This document shows, piece after piece, positions 23,538 to 34,580 of a stretch of 64,000 nt of DNA. Made by a program: the position numbers and the translations under genes. This DNA comes from Monocercomonoides exilis. Taxonomy: Eukaryota > Preaxostyla > Oxymonadida > Polymastigidae. The stretch spans positions 682,501-746,500 of the forward strand of contig LSRY02000042.1 of the NCBI GenBank assembly GCA_001643675.2, in the 5' to 3' direction. The notes below the pieces were generated by a model, which did not search any database, was not told the origin of the DNA, and saw only the letters and a program-made list of their open reading frames with translations. The first letter of the stretch is position 1. Each line of letters begins with the position of its first letter.

Positions 23538-24861
23538 AATCATTGCAGCAGCAATAGCAATCATTATAGAATTAATTAAATGAAAATGCTGATAGCAGCA
23601 GGTGGGAGGGGGTTAGAATATGTGATAGAATATGTAGCTTGTCTGTATGCATGAGGTATTTTTTATTTTCACTGAAGTTTATTACAAAAAAGGTGATTGC
23701 ATAGTTGCATTGGAGACTTAATGTGAAAACATTTATTGAACATGCATTGTTTTCTTTTCTTTTATATTATTATCTTGTGAACTTCTTTTATTTGCAATTA
23801 TTATGTCTCCTTCATCATTATCTTCATTTTGTTGGGATGTTTCATCGTCTTAATTTTGAATCAACCATTTCTTTTTTTTTTTTCTTTCATTATTTCTCTT
23901 TTCTAATTGGATGCATATGCTTTTTTGTCAGCGTAAGCACCTATTTTTGCGAAATTTTTATTTCTTTTTTATAAGTCATATGGATGTTGATATGTTTGAT
24001 GTTGAAATTTATTAGTGTGTTGTTTGCGTGGAGTTGTGTCAAATTTTGATATTTCTCAACACCCAATCATTCTTGATCTGTGTTTCTTTTCATTTCTTTG
24101 AAAAATGATACTCAGATTGTATATTTAGCTCATTTGCTTTCTGACTCCAGCTTTCAGCTATTTTTCTTTCATATTTTTGTGAAATTATTTTTGCTGTTTG
24201 AAAAAAGTCAGTTTTTTATTTTCCATATTAATTTGATTTCAAAGTTTAACTGATGAAATGCATGCAACATAAATGTTGTTTTTATTGTTTAATCATGTGG
24301 TTTATATTTTTGTTTTTTTAAAAGTCCTCTGAATTTTTTTTTTTTTTTATTGTTTTGTTTTGTTTTTATTTCCCTGTTGAAATGAATGTTCAACTTGAAT
24401 GTTTTGATTTGGAAGAGAAAAATGAAAAATGTCTCCAAATCCTTTTTTTCATTTTGATTGAATTTTATTTTCATTACGTAAGTTTTCAGATTTGTTCATT
24501 TTAAAGTTTTGATTATTTTTTACACGCAATTGATGGCTGATATACCAACAATAAAAAAACAAAATTGTCCATGTGTGCATCACTATTTTTGTAATTGCTT
24601 TGATTCACTCTTGACTTTGGAGGTTTGTGTGAGATTGCACAAACATAGAAATGAGAAATGAATCATTTATTCATTTTCACATTGAAAATCAAAAAATTGT
24701 AATTTTTTCATTATTATTTTTTTGGTTTGATAAAAATTAAAGTCATTAATTTATCAGCACCTTTTTTTATGCATTTTGCATTTTGTATTTTGCGAAATGA
24801 TGAAGAAAGAAAAAGACAAATAAAAATAAAAGGAAACAAAAATCAAATTCATTTCATTTCC
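23538..24861. other. Intergenic, T-rich
   Basis: Convergent spacer between the TmcB-like gene and family copy 5. Short Phe/Leu-rich ORFs follow from T-richness; no gene supported. Confidence 0.55.
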
Positions 24862-26294
24862 TCAAACATTTACAAAATAGTCTGAAATGTTCAACGAGAA
24901 ATCAAAACCAAATACATCGTCAAGATCACACAATCTTTTATAAAAGCTTGCAACGATATCTTCATATCCTTCCTCTTCCTTCTTGTCGAACATCATTCTT
25001 TTCAACTTCATCCATTCTTCATAATCATTCCTTCCCATTCCATTTCCCTCAATATCTTTCAAAATTTTGAAAAGAAATTCAAGAAATGAGATGCCATGTA
25101 GTTTTTGAACGAATAGTTGTTAATTTCCTCCAAAAAGAAATCAACTGCTCCGCATTTCAGTAAATCATAAACAACAGGAAAAATTGATTGGTCATTCACC
25201 AAACCCTCAAAATAAATGCAACACCTAAAGACAATTTCTTTGTGTGCATCTCTTGCTTCTCTGCATATTCTGATTATGCAACCAAATAAACCAACAAACT
25301 CTTCATCATGAGACTTGCAGCACAAAAGGAAACAGAAAATATCGTCCAGCCATCTTTCAATCATCACGATATATTTCCTTTCTTCTTCTTCAATTTCCTC
25401 TTCTTTTCTCTTCCAATCAACACATTCTCTCAGCTCTTCCAGTTCTCTTGCTGCTTCTCTCGCGCAATGCACCTCACTGGCAATAACTCTTTCCAAGTTA
25501 TTATCATATATCACCCGATACATCAAAAACTTCCAAACAGACTGATATGCGAGTCTTGTCAAATTGTGATGCTCCTGATGATGTTCAATGATCTCCTTGA
25601 TCTCATTCAGATACAATTCTTTATCCAATTTCTTATCAAAAAACAAGAAAAAAAGTTAAAAAATATCAAAATGAGAAAAATGCTCTCAAACATGATATCC
25701 AGCATTGCCCAAGGCAAGAAGAGCTATTTCCACTTCTGTTTAAGCTTCCTCCTTTTCCTCTTTGTTCAAAGCAACTTTCAGAAGGCAAGAAACACATATT
25801 TTCATCGTGTCATCGCTGATAGCACAACCTTTTTTGTGCAAGAATAAATAGCATTCGCAAATATCAGCCAGCAGTTTTTCATCCTTTTTATCTTTTTTCT
25901 GATCTTCTTTAATTATCATCTTTTCAAACATTTTGCACAACGAAGATCGTTCAAAAGTCGAAATCCGAGCATCTTTCATAATTTTCCAATATCCCAGGGA
26001 TTTCATCAACAATATTGAATTTTCCAATGAAAATTTCTTTTCTTCAATCATTTTGTTTATTTGATTGAAGAATTTAATGGTAAGTGCGGATCTAAATTGC
26101 GCTTCATTCATCTTGTCAATTAACTCATTTATTTCCTCAATTTTCTGTTTCTGTTCATCGTTTGAACAATCTCCCAGTCCATTCAGCAATTCTTCAACAA
26201 AAGCAAAGAAATGAAAGAAATCCAATCAATAAAAATTCATATGCAACTTCAACAGCGCACCATTGAATTTTTTCGTGTTGTTCGTATCCTGTAT
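24862..26294 (-). pseudogene. Two-domain family, copy 5 (start loss, nonsense and frameshift)
   Basis: The structure matches copies 3 and 4: exon 1 26294-26261, exon 2 26191-25692, exon 3 25631-24862. There are three independent lesions. (1) The initiator position reads ATA, then QDTNNTKKFNE, where copies 3 and 4 have ATG followed by QETDNTKKFNE or QNIDSTKKFTE. (2) TAA at 25742-25740 sits between KEEKEEA and TEVEIALLALG, where copy 4 has the Gln of NKEAQTEVEVALLALS. (3) A frameshift near 25,060-25,070: the frame ends FFSKF-stop while the next frame continues KDIEGN...EEEGYED...DYFVNV. Other signatures are intact (IIEHHQEHHNLTRLAYQSVW), so the copy died recently. Confidence 0.8.
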
Positions 26295-27150
26295 TTTTGG
26301 TGAAAAATTTCATTCAGAAAACAACACCATTTTCAGAATTTATATTAAATTCGTATATGTTTCGATAGAAGAAATTGATGATTTATTAAAAACTCTAAAT
26401 AACTACAACATAATCAGCACTCATACCATTTTTCCTTGCGTTGACATTTTTGACTCCTGCCAACAAAGAAAAACAGCGCTTCCGATTATTCAATTATATA
26501 ATAATGGACTCTCAGATCTGATAGATATTCAAGTTGCTTTTCCACAACATACTGAGAATTCTATGAATGTTTTATCACTTCTATATATTCTTGCTATTCC
26601 TTGGAGCAAATTGAATCACAGGAAAGACGATGCAAACCATAGGATTCTGTCTGATTATTTTATTGATTGTTCGACAAAGTATTCACAACAATTATTTGAT
26701 GAATATGAAAATCAATATACGTTTGCATTTATTATTATTCAATTCATTGTGAAGATTTTTTCATCCATCTCATTTGTAATGACAAAAAAATCAGATTTGT
26801 TTCAAAAAAGAGGAGAATATTTTCTTTTTTTCGTAGAATATTTCTTGAATGCAGTAAAGAGCATTATCAATGAAACAGGACAAGTGGATTGATAGTGCGT
26901 CTGGCGTCAACATTTTTTGAGAAAGAAAAAAAGAGTCTCACTTTTTTGGAAAGTTGGAAAGCAACTCATTCAAATGTGGGATATGGCTGAAAAGGAATGG
27001 TCGGTGAAGCTTCATGAAAGAGTTTTGAAAAAATAATGAAAAATGAATTTTTGATGAGGAAACAAAACATAATCAGAAGAATACAACATTGAAGCAGGCT
27101 TCAACCTTTCTGAAAGTTTGCTGCTGTCATTTTTAACTTTTTGAATTGAT
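26230..27150. repeat. Inverted segmental duplicate of about 5,990-6,950
   Basis: Long blocks are identical or nearly so in opposite orientation, for example CATTCAAATGTGGGATATGG (about 26,970) against its complement near 6,230, and AAGTATTCACAACAATTATT (about 26,676) against its complement near 6,530. Together with family copies 3 and 5 next to each block, this is a duplicated gene-plus-module cassette. Identity drops after about 27,180. Confidence 0.7.
26263..26892 (+). CDS. Hypothetical ORF, divergent module (possible gene)
   Basis: The frame is open for 209 codons but starts only at a TTG. Its 5' end overlaps exon 1 of family copy 5 in antisense, so the true start is probably further in or in another exon; the first internal ATG is near 26,562. 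The 3' part (FSSISFVMTKKSDLF...EYFLFFVEYFLNAVKSI) is hydrophobic-helical and ends NETGQVD-TGA. The duplicate at 6.3-6.9 kb ends at the homologous NETEQMD-TGA but is interrupted, so this copy may be the surviving one. No known domain; it could also be a decaying relic. Confidence 0.4.
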   Translation: MNFFVLFVSCIFGEKFHSENNTIFRIYIKFVYVSIEEIDDLLKTLNNYNIISTHTIFPCVDIFDSCQQRKTALPIIQLYNNGLSDLIDIQVAFPQHTENSMNVLSLLYILAIPWSKLNHRKDDANHRILSDYFIDCSTKYSQQLFDEYENQYTFAFIIIQFIVKIFSSISFVMTKKSDLFQKRGEYFLFFVEYFLNAVKSIINETGQVD

Positions 27151-27820
27151 TTTGCGAAAAGTTCTGTTGAAGGGAGAGAGTTTTAATGGATTTGATAAAG
27201 AGGGAGAAGAAATAATTTAAATCAATACATATTTGAGAGAACGAGAGAACTTTCTTCAGTTTCAAAAATCTCAAAAATTCTCTTTTGAACGTTCATTTTC
27301 GTTCATTGAAAATTGAATTCCATTTTATTTTGAGAAATGCATTATCATGTACTCTTGAATTTCTTGTTACGCAACAATTGCTTTTCACAAAATATCAAGA
27401 TAGCGAGACCAATATTGATACAGAAGTTTCACTGTCTTTGAATCAAAAAGTGTACTTTTTCACTAAACGCAACAAGTGATGAATTCAACAAAAATGTTTT
27501 GGAAAATAATTATAAAGGAGTGTATGTCAATCATATTTTTACAAGAAAATTCATCTTAACAGAGCGTCAAAGATCGATTTTCAATTTTCTCGAAGTTCTT
27601 TCCTTCTGATTGAATAGATTAAACATTTAGGGTTTAATTTTTGCATTTATGAAAGATATAATAATTTGTTCAACACTGTTTCTGCTTTCATATCATTATA
27701 ATTCTCACGTTCTCACGAAAAAATAAAAATAGAATTATTATAAAATTGGAAAAAATATTACAAAATATTGTGTGTGTGGAACAAAATCTATAATGCAAAA
27801 TATTTCGTCCCATATTGATT
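26893..27820. other. Intergenic, 3' part of the duplicated module then unique AT-rich DNA
   Basis: 26,900-27,180 belongs to the inverted duplicate and contains a short conserved frame MWDMAEKEWSVKLHERVLKK with a near-identical partner at about 6.2 kb. 27,200-27,820 shows nothing supported. Confidence 0.4.
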
Positions 27821-29677
27821 TTAAATATTGCGCTCATTTCTTCCTTCAGCTCTGTGCTGGTGCCTTGAGCGAATGTCAGACGGTGGAAGTTCAAATGCTG
27901 CTTCAGTCAGACCATTAAATGCACTCGTCTTGAATTCGAGGATGCTTCGAGGCGAAGCCAATTTGTTTTTCGAAGGCAGGCAGCCAGAGCACAGCCAGAA
28001 CGGCTGCAAGCCACTCTTTTGTGGAGTAGCTTCGATGCGGTCACGCAGCCCTGTTTCTTCGAGCTCGTCTTCAATCAGCCTGAGGAGGCGGACAGCCCCA
28101 TCATCCGCTCCTTTCATCAGCTCTTCCTCGTCTTCTGAAAAGTCTGCCTTTTTCAGCGAGGGCAACTGCTTCGTCGTGGGGAAATTCAAATAAAGTGAAT
28201 ACATCCCATCGTAGCACATGCTCATCTCCAGCAAGGAAAGAGTTTTAAACTGCTCATATTGCGGGCCAGGCATCCCATATGCAAAATTCCTTCTGTTATT
28301 TCTGCCTTCACTGTTGTCCCTGTTGTGCACTTCCACATTGCGATTGTAGACAGAAGCATTTTTCACCCTCATCTCCCTTGCAATGCGCATGAACATGATG
28401 CACGTCTCTCGGATGATCTGCACCGCATAATACGCTACACGCCCTTTCACATCCCTCCCAGCTGCCAGCCACTCAAACAGAACATGCACAAACCCCATGG
28501 CAAATGCAAAGGGCAGCTCCTTCTCCACATTCGTCATCGTCTGCAGCACAAACGCATCAATCGAGATCTGAACAGACTCCAGCGACTGCAGCTGATACGC
28601 CCTGCACTCAATCTGCTGCACAGTGATGGGGGCAACGAGAGGAAAAGGATGCGCCATCTTGTCGACCAGCCTCTTATAAAACGGACGGATTGCAAGCTCA
28701 TCGCAGCTGTTGCTTTGGATGCAGAAGGCAGCTGCAATGCAGCTGAGGGAATGGTTGAAGCGGAGTGCTGCTGAAGAATAGTGGTACAGCGGAACAGTCA
28801 GATGCGATCTCTTCTCAGCTTTCAGCGTGGGGGTAAAGGGGTTCATCTGATCAAACATGGCATCTTCCTCGTCTTCTTCTCCTTCTCCGTTCGCAACTCC
28901 ATTGAAGTTCCGATTTCTTTGGATTTCGATGTTTCTGCGGCTGAATTCACGAGTAGTTGCAGCCAAGCTCTTTCTGACCTCCAATTTGTGTGCTTTCCAG
29001 CTGCTCTTGCAGTCAAACTCGAACTCAACTGGAGAACTGTATTTTTCCAAAGAGGGCTTGCAAATGTGGTGGAACGGGTAATAATAGCTGATGTCGTTGT
29101 CAAATTGGAATGTCTTTGATGTTATGGACTCAACCTGTTTTGTGCTAACAATCATCGTTTCTTCTTCTTCTCCTCCTTCGTATCCATCAGTTCTATTCTT
29201 CTTCTTATTATTCTTATTCATTTTGCTTCTTTGTTGAATTGCTTCCCTCATTTCTTCCTCCACTTCGTCCAAAGACTCCATCAGCTGCTTCTCAAACAAT
29301 GGGAAGAACAATCGTTTCATCTGCTTTTGGCAGATTATGCAGATGTTTTCAATGCAATGGCTCGACAAGCAGAAGAAGAGCTCGTCTGGAAAACTGATTG
29401 GTTGGTTGTAAATGTGAAGGGAAACACAAAAAGATTGAATAAAATAAAAAAATATGAAAAATTGAATAAGAATAATATTAAAAATTATAATTTTAAATTA
29501 TACGCAAAAAGAAAGGAAAAAAAGAGATAGAAACAGAAATAGAAAATTTAAATGGCAAACTTATTCAGCCGAAGCAGCATCTCAACAAGAATTTTCAATT
29601 GTCGATCAGACAAAAATTCAACATTTTCTGAATAAGTTGACATCGTTGCCTTTCCTATGATTATTAAAAGAGAATAA

Positions 29678-29731
<54 letters not shown>

Positions 29732-31239
29732 CAAATTTTTTTATTTTGTGCAAAAGAATTTGAGCAAAAACTGCATACGATTTTGTCCAAACAATGCATC
29801 AATGCACAGAATGCAGCGTCTGACTTGCCAAATATCAAACTTGTCAGCCATCATCTCTGCAACATAATCTTCGTCAACTTCAACTTTTGCCTCTTCTGCC
29901 TCTTCTGCCTCTTCTCTTTCTTCTCTTTCTTCTCTTTCTTCTCTTTCTTTCCCTCCTTTCCACAGCTGATTTTTCCTCCTCAAATATTCCTCTTCAGCAT
30001 CCTTCGGAATCATAATCCCTGCAATAAGCACACGCACAATGCTTTTGATCGGATTAATTCTCCGAAAAACACACCTCGCTCCTGTCGAATAAAGCGCAAG
30101 AACAGCTTTGATACGCACTTCCATCGGAAGAAATGGCTTTTTCGCTTTTTTCTGCATTTTTTCTATCGTTTTTGCTGACGAACTGGCTGATGCTGAAGAC
30201 TGGCAATATTCTGTCTCTTCCATTTGTTTTCGTTTGCTTCCTTCACTTTGCTCAGCAGGATTCTTCTTTTCAGTTTCTTCTTTTCCCTCCTCTTTTATTT
30301 CTTCTTCTTCTTCTTCTTCTTTTTCTTCTTTTTCAGAGTCGTCAATCTCTTCTGCATCATTTACTTCGCACTGCACATTAATCCCGCTTTCTTCTACTGC
30401 TGCTCGAAGGCTCAGCTTCGTCCGTGCAATTCCTCTTTTCTTGTTTCCCATCGCAATTTCAGCCAAAACTGCCTCAAAATAATGCGCATCGTATTCAATC
30501 AGAAAGTACTCATACGACTTCTTCGACACGCACCTTCTTCTGTTGTACATCAGCTGCAGCACTGCCATCGCATCACTCAAACCGCAGCTACTTTGGGAAC
30601 GCACCAGAATCGAGTCCACCCCATCCAGCACACTAAGCCTCTCCAGCGCTTCCATCCCGCTCATGTCAGCCATCTTCACAATCTGAAGAAATGCTCTCGC
30701 AGCAACGCACATCACAGCCTCGCTCTCTGTTGCACAGACACGCTCCACCAGTGCCCCAACCATGCTCCCCTCCAAAATTGCTCGTTGAAGAATTGAAGTT
30801 GAAAGAAATGAAGATAAAAGTTGCACCTTCGTATTTGGTCTTTCCTGATCAAAATGATTGCGCATCCACCGCCTTTCGAAGCCTGTTAATAAAATTTCAT
30901 TCTTCCTCAGCTTGGTGAATGGTGCAGAATAGGATTTTGCATCAATGATTTGGATAATCGCCTTGACAAATGAAACCACTATCTCCTCGTTATCAACTAC
31001 CTTTAAAACTTTTACGCATTCCTCAAAAGCATGCTTTATAAAGTTGGGAGACAGTGTTTCCATTTTCCCAGCATGTTGCGATAGAATTTCGTGGATTTGC
31101 TTGGAAGCATTGCGATATTCCTCAATTCTGAACTTTTGAGATCTGAAAGCATGTAAAATAATTTAGTATTCAAATTACCGTAGAGATACTGTGAATTTTC
31201 TGGTGAGTCTTCAGGTGTCTGAACTACAAAAATTTCCAT
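27821..31239 (-). CDS. Hypothetical 997-aa helical protein with acidic linker
   Basis: No family recognised. A three-exon model gives one continuous frame: exon 1 31239-31190 (MEIFVVQTPEDSPENS), exon 2 31142-29772, exon 3 29393-27821 (TAA). Donors are GTATCT and GTTTTT; both acceptors are CAG. The second intron (378 bp) contains an (ATT)n array; joining across it restores FGQNRMHFPDELFFCLSSHC. Exon 2 encodes an ARM/HEAT-like helical region (VERVCATESEAVMCVAARAF; SDAMAVLQLMYNRRRC). An acidic/Lys low-complexity stretch follows at about residues 274-330. Exon 3 is another helical region with a Cys cluster (CIENICIICQKQ). Exons 2 and 3 might be two genes: neither has its own ATG near the junction in frame, which favours one gene. 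Confidence 0.6.
29678..29731. repeat. (AAT)n microsatellite in an intron
   Basis: About 18 AAT units, inside the predicted second intron of the 997-aa protein gene. Confidence 0.9.
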
Positions 31240-32188
31240 CCGGACAAATCAAAAAAAATATCAAAAAATGAAAAATGCATGCGTTTATCGCTTCTTGTCT
31301 CTGCATTCGCAGCCTTTAGCATAACGGTGTGGTTAAATTATTGTTCATAATTTTCAGGGTTATTATATTCAAAACATAAGAAGTCAAATTTATTTTTATA
31401 TTTCAATATTCAATAAAAACGCACATAAAGAGCGTTAAAGGAAAAGTTTCTTAAAGATTAGATAGGATCATTCAAACCATGTTGTTGGCTATTATTTGGT
31501 TGTTTCTTTGTGCTGTAAGCATTTGAAACCTTCGAACATGCAAAAGACACGATTTTATCATAAGTCATTATGGTTCTGTTGTTTTGATTAATGAATAACA
31601 GTTTCATTTGAGTTCGTATTCAAGTGACTTAATGAGTGATATTACAAATTTTCAACTTATTAAATATATAAAACTAATTATCCATTTTTCTTTTGAAAAA
31701 ATTCCGAAAATTATCTTAATTGGAAAAAAAAATATTCGAATTCTAAAAAAATCTTCATACCAGTTTGAAAAAGAATATTTCAATTTCGGAAAGATTAAAA
31801 ATTAGGCTAGCTTAATGACTTATTGGCAAATAATACTTATAAGCCACTTCACAAATCTTTATTAAACAAAGAAATAATCAATAATAGCATGTTGTATTTT
31901 AAAATTAAGATAAATGATGTGTGGAAAAATCGGTATTTATTTATCAGCCTCCCATTCAGATGCATCAGCTATATTCCCAGCCCCATCAGATGATGATCTG
32001 TTTCAAGTTCGTATTCTGATTCTGAAGATTCTTCTTCGTGAAGAATTTCTGATCCAGTCTCTTCTTCCTTTTCTTCTGGACCAAAAGCTTCTTCCTCAAG
32101 AGCTTTGTATTCTTTTCATTGCATTTCATGATATTCAACACAAAAATGGAAAAATCAACATTTCGATTTCTGAAAAAAACAAAAATGA
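31240..32188. other. Intergenic, AT-rich, with possible transposase tail remnant
   Basis: On the minus strand, about 31,950-32,130 reads KEYKALEEEAFGPEEKEE and SEILHEEESSESEYELET. This could be a decayed acidic C-terminus of the neighbouring transposase, separated by a TGA and a possible intron. The rest shows nothing. Confidence 0.4.
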
Positions 32189-33085
32189 CTAGATATATTC
32201 TTGCATTCTATTTATTCTCACTCCATGTGAAGGCATGAACTTTCGAAGAGCAGCTCACTTTGCTTCAACAAGATTTGTGCAAGCATCGGTAATTGGATCT
32301 GAATAAGTGAGAAATAACATTTCATGAAAAAAGACAATAAAAAGAGAAAATTAAAACCCACAAAATGCTCCGAATTATTGACAGTCCAGTGTGTCAATCC
32401 ATTCTCACTTAAAGAAGAATAAGCTTTCCATTGATCAGAGGAAATTTCTGTTCCGGGACGAATATGTTTTTTAATAAACGGAATTAATACTGAAGCAGAT
32501 TTGTTGGACACAGGATAAACAAATGCTTTTCCTCCACGTTCCCGAGCACCGAAAATCCATATTTGCTTCTTCGCACGTCCTAATAAAAAAAAGTTCAATT
32601 GATAATTAAGTTTCAAAAGATAAAAATTCAAAACCTCTCTTATATTTTTGCCTACTCCAAACAGCTTCATCAATTTCAACAATGCTGCCAGGACCTCCAA
32701 TCGGAGTTTGATATTTACCAATCATCTGAGCACATGTTCTCCGGCAAATGCAATAATAATTAGAAAAACAATGTCTTTCGCATGAAGTTAGAGATGATGT
32801 TTATTTTATATTGAGATGATGTTTAAAGAAGTGAATGATCAGAATAAAATTTATATTTGAAAGCTTCGATTTTGAAAACGGAGTTCCTGTTCTATAAGAG
32901 ACTTCTTTTCGGCATTTGCGGCATCTAAAGAACTTTTTCCCCACACTTCCTTTTGGAAAAACCACAAATGAACGACAAGTACCAATTGGGAATCTTCTGA
33001 CAGAATTAATCATATAATCGTGTTGCCATTGGATGGTTTCTCCATTTTCGCAAAAAATCTTCAATAAATTCTGTTTTTCCTCCAT
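32189..33085 (-). pseudogene. Merlin / IS1595 (ISXO2-like) transposase, decayed
   Basis: DDE-type cut-and-paste transposase. The N-terminal zinc-ribbon-like part is clear (FFRCRKCRKEVSYRTGTPF, then SKLSNINFILIIHFFKHH). Next comes the catalytic core: PIGGPGSIVEIDEAVW with the first Asp, RQKYKRG, then after an intron (GTTTTG..TTAG) RAKKQIWIFGARERGGKAF, and the second acidic residue in ISSDQWKAYSSL. After a second intron the reading is HFVDPITDACTNLVEAK, giving the third acidic residue, then TGA exactly where the family has Trp, then AALRKFMPSHGV. A TAA also interrupts HHLNIK / TSSLTSCERH at 32801. At least two nonsense changes make it inactive. A single DNA-transposon relic among host genes. 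Confidence 0.85.
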
Positions 33086-33417
33086 CAAATGATTAAATGT
33101 TTGACATTCGTTATTGTATTTGGAATAATATATATACTCATCTATATTAAAATCAATTATTTTAGTGCATGCAAATATTTTGAATTTTTTTATGGATTGA
33201 TCAAAAAATATTATATATAAATCAGATTTTTTTACTAATTAACGATTGAATTATCTTTTCAAATGTGCATTTAAATTTTGATCTCAAGTTTATCTTCAAT
33301 ATGGCAAGGTGGCGTATTAGTGCCATATGCTAAAATGAATCGAAAGCATAAATAACATCATGAAAACCTTTTTTTTTTAAATTATTTTCAATTCAGTTTC
33401 AAAAATCATTGGAAAAC

Positions 33418-33870
33418 CTGGCTGTTCCTTTATGAAATCACACTTTCGTTCGAGTTATGACAAAAATTTTTATCTCGATTGGATTTTGAAAATTTTGAGT
33501 TGAAATGGGGAACACTTATTGTTAACGATATTGCTATTGCAAAAACAAATGGGTATTTCTTTTTGAAAAGTCGCAAATGTTTAATTATCAAATAAATCGA
33601 AAATTTCATATTTTGCTCAAATTTTTGTTTCCACTCAAAAATCTTCTTAAGAATGTTTGAAATAGCACCATCAAGTTATTGATTCCATATTAGAGAAGTT
33701 TGGTGTCTGCCAACGAAAATTTGAGTCAAATATGAAATTTTCGATTTATTTGATAATTAAACATTTGCGACTTTTCAAAAAGAATTACCCAAATGTTGAT
33801 AAAAATCCCATTGAATACGAAATTTAGATCAAAACTCGAACGAAAGAATGATTTCAAAAATGGTCAGCCT
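33418..33870. repeat. Large inverted repeat, about 450 bp, diverged
   Basis: The inner arms match for about 80 bp: GTCGCAAATGTTTAATTATC at about 33,571 and its complement at about 33,750. The outer arms match again around CTTTCGTTCGAGTT (about 33,445) and AACTCGAACGAAAG (about 33,833), with an unalignable stretch between. The AAATGGGTA..TTTTTGAAA block resembles the GGGTGATTATTTTTGAAA repeat at 1-2.2 kb, suggesting one repeat family. It might belong to the adjacent Merlin relic or be a separate non-autonomous element. Confidence 0.65.
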
Positions 33871-34160
33871 TATTCTCTTGCACAGATAAATCATCCCATT
33901 TATTTATTTTTTGTGTAATTTAAAAAAAATGATGAAATAATAAAGTGAATTGCATTCCAAAATATCAAAAAACATCAAAAAAAGATAAGTGAAGAAACAG
34001 CAACAACACTTCAGACTCTTGAAACAAAAAGCTCGAGATAATATGAGCAAGTTTTTGATCGATAAAAATAAAACAGAAAACTCCGGATCTTTTCACAAAA
34101 ATTAAAAAATTCGAAAATATTTTCAGGAATAGTAAATAAAAGATTTTTAAATGTTTCCTG

Positions 34161-34200
34161 TTATTTATTTATTTATTAATTAATTAATTAATTAATTAAT

Positions 34201-34247
<47 letters not shown>

Positions 34248-34250
34248 TTT
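34161..34250. repeat. (TTTA)n / (TTAA)n array
   Basis: Tandem TTTA units with a central block of TTAA. Confidence 0.9.
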
Positions 34251-34580
34251 TGTGCTCTGGAGAGCCAGAAATTTCAGTTCCCGATAAAAAATGGGGAATG
34301 ATATATTTCTTACCCTACGATAATTCAAATGAAAAAAACAATCATCAAATAAGAACACAAAAACAATTATTCTGTACATAGCCTTTCTTTCAATAAAAAA
34401 ACATCAAGATAATCACACTTAACGTGTATCTTTTGCGAATCTTTGATGTAAAAGCATCAATAAAAGTCTTTTCCTTTCAATTCTAAAAGAATTACAAAAA
34501 TAAAAGAAGATGAAATGATTGGTGAAATGCTTATAAAGAATTTTTTAAAAATTACGAAGAGAACAATTTTCACATATAAC

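Larger units (their letters stand above)
33086..34580. other. Intergenic with diverged inverted repeat and (TTTA)n
   Basis: No gene seen. Contains the inverted repeat at 33,418-33,870 and the TTTA/TTAA array at 34,161-34,250. Confidence 0.6.

Noticed and set aside
7941-25742. Alternative genetic code (TAA/TAG = Gln)
   Set aside because: TAA and TAG end CBM-domain, SHIPPO-like, zinc-finger and TmcB-like genes at sensible C-termini, and the broken copies also carry frameshifts and start loss. Decay is the simpler reading.
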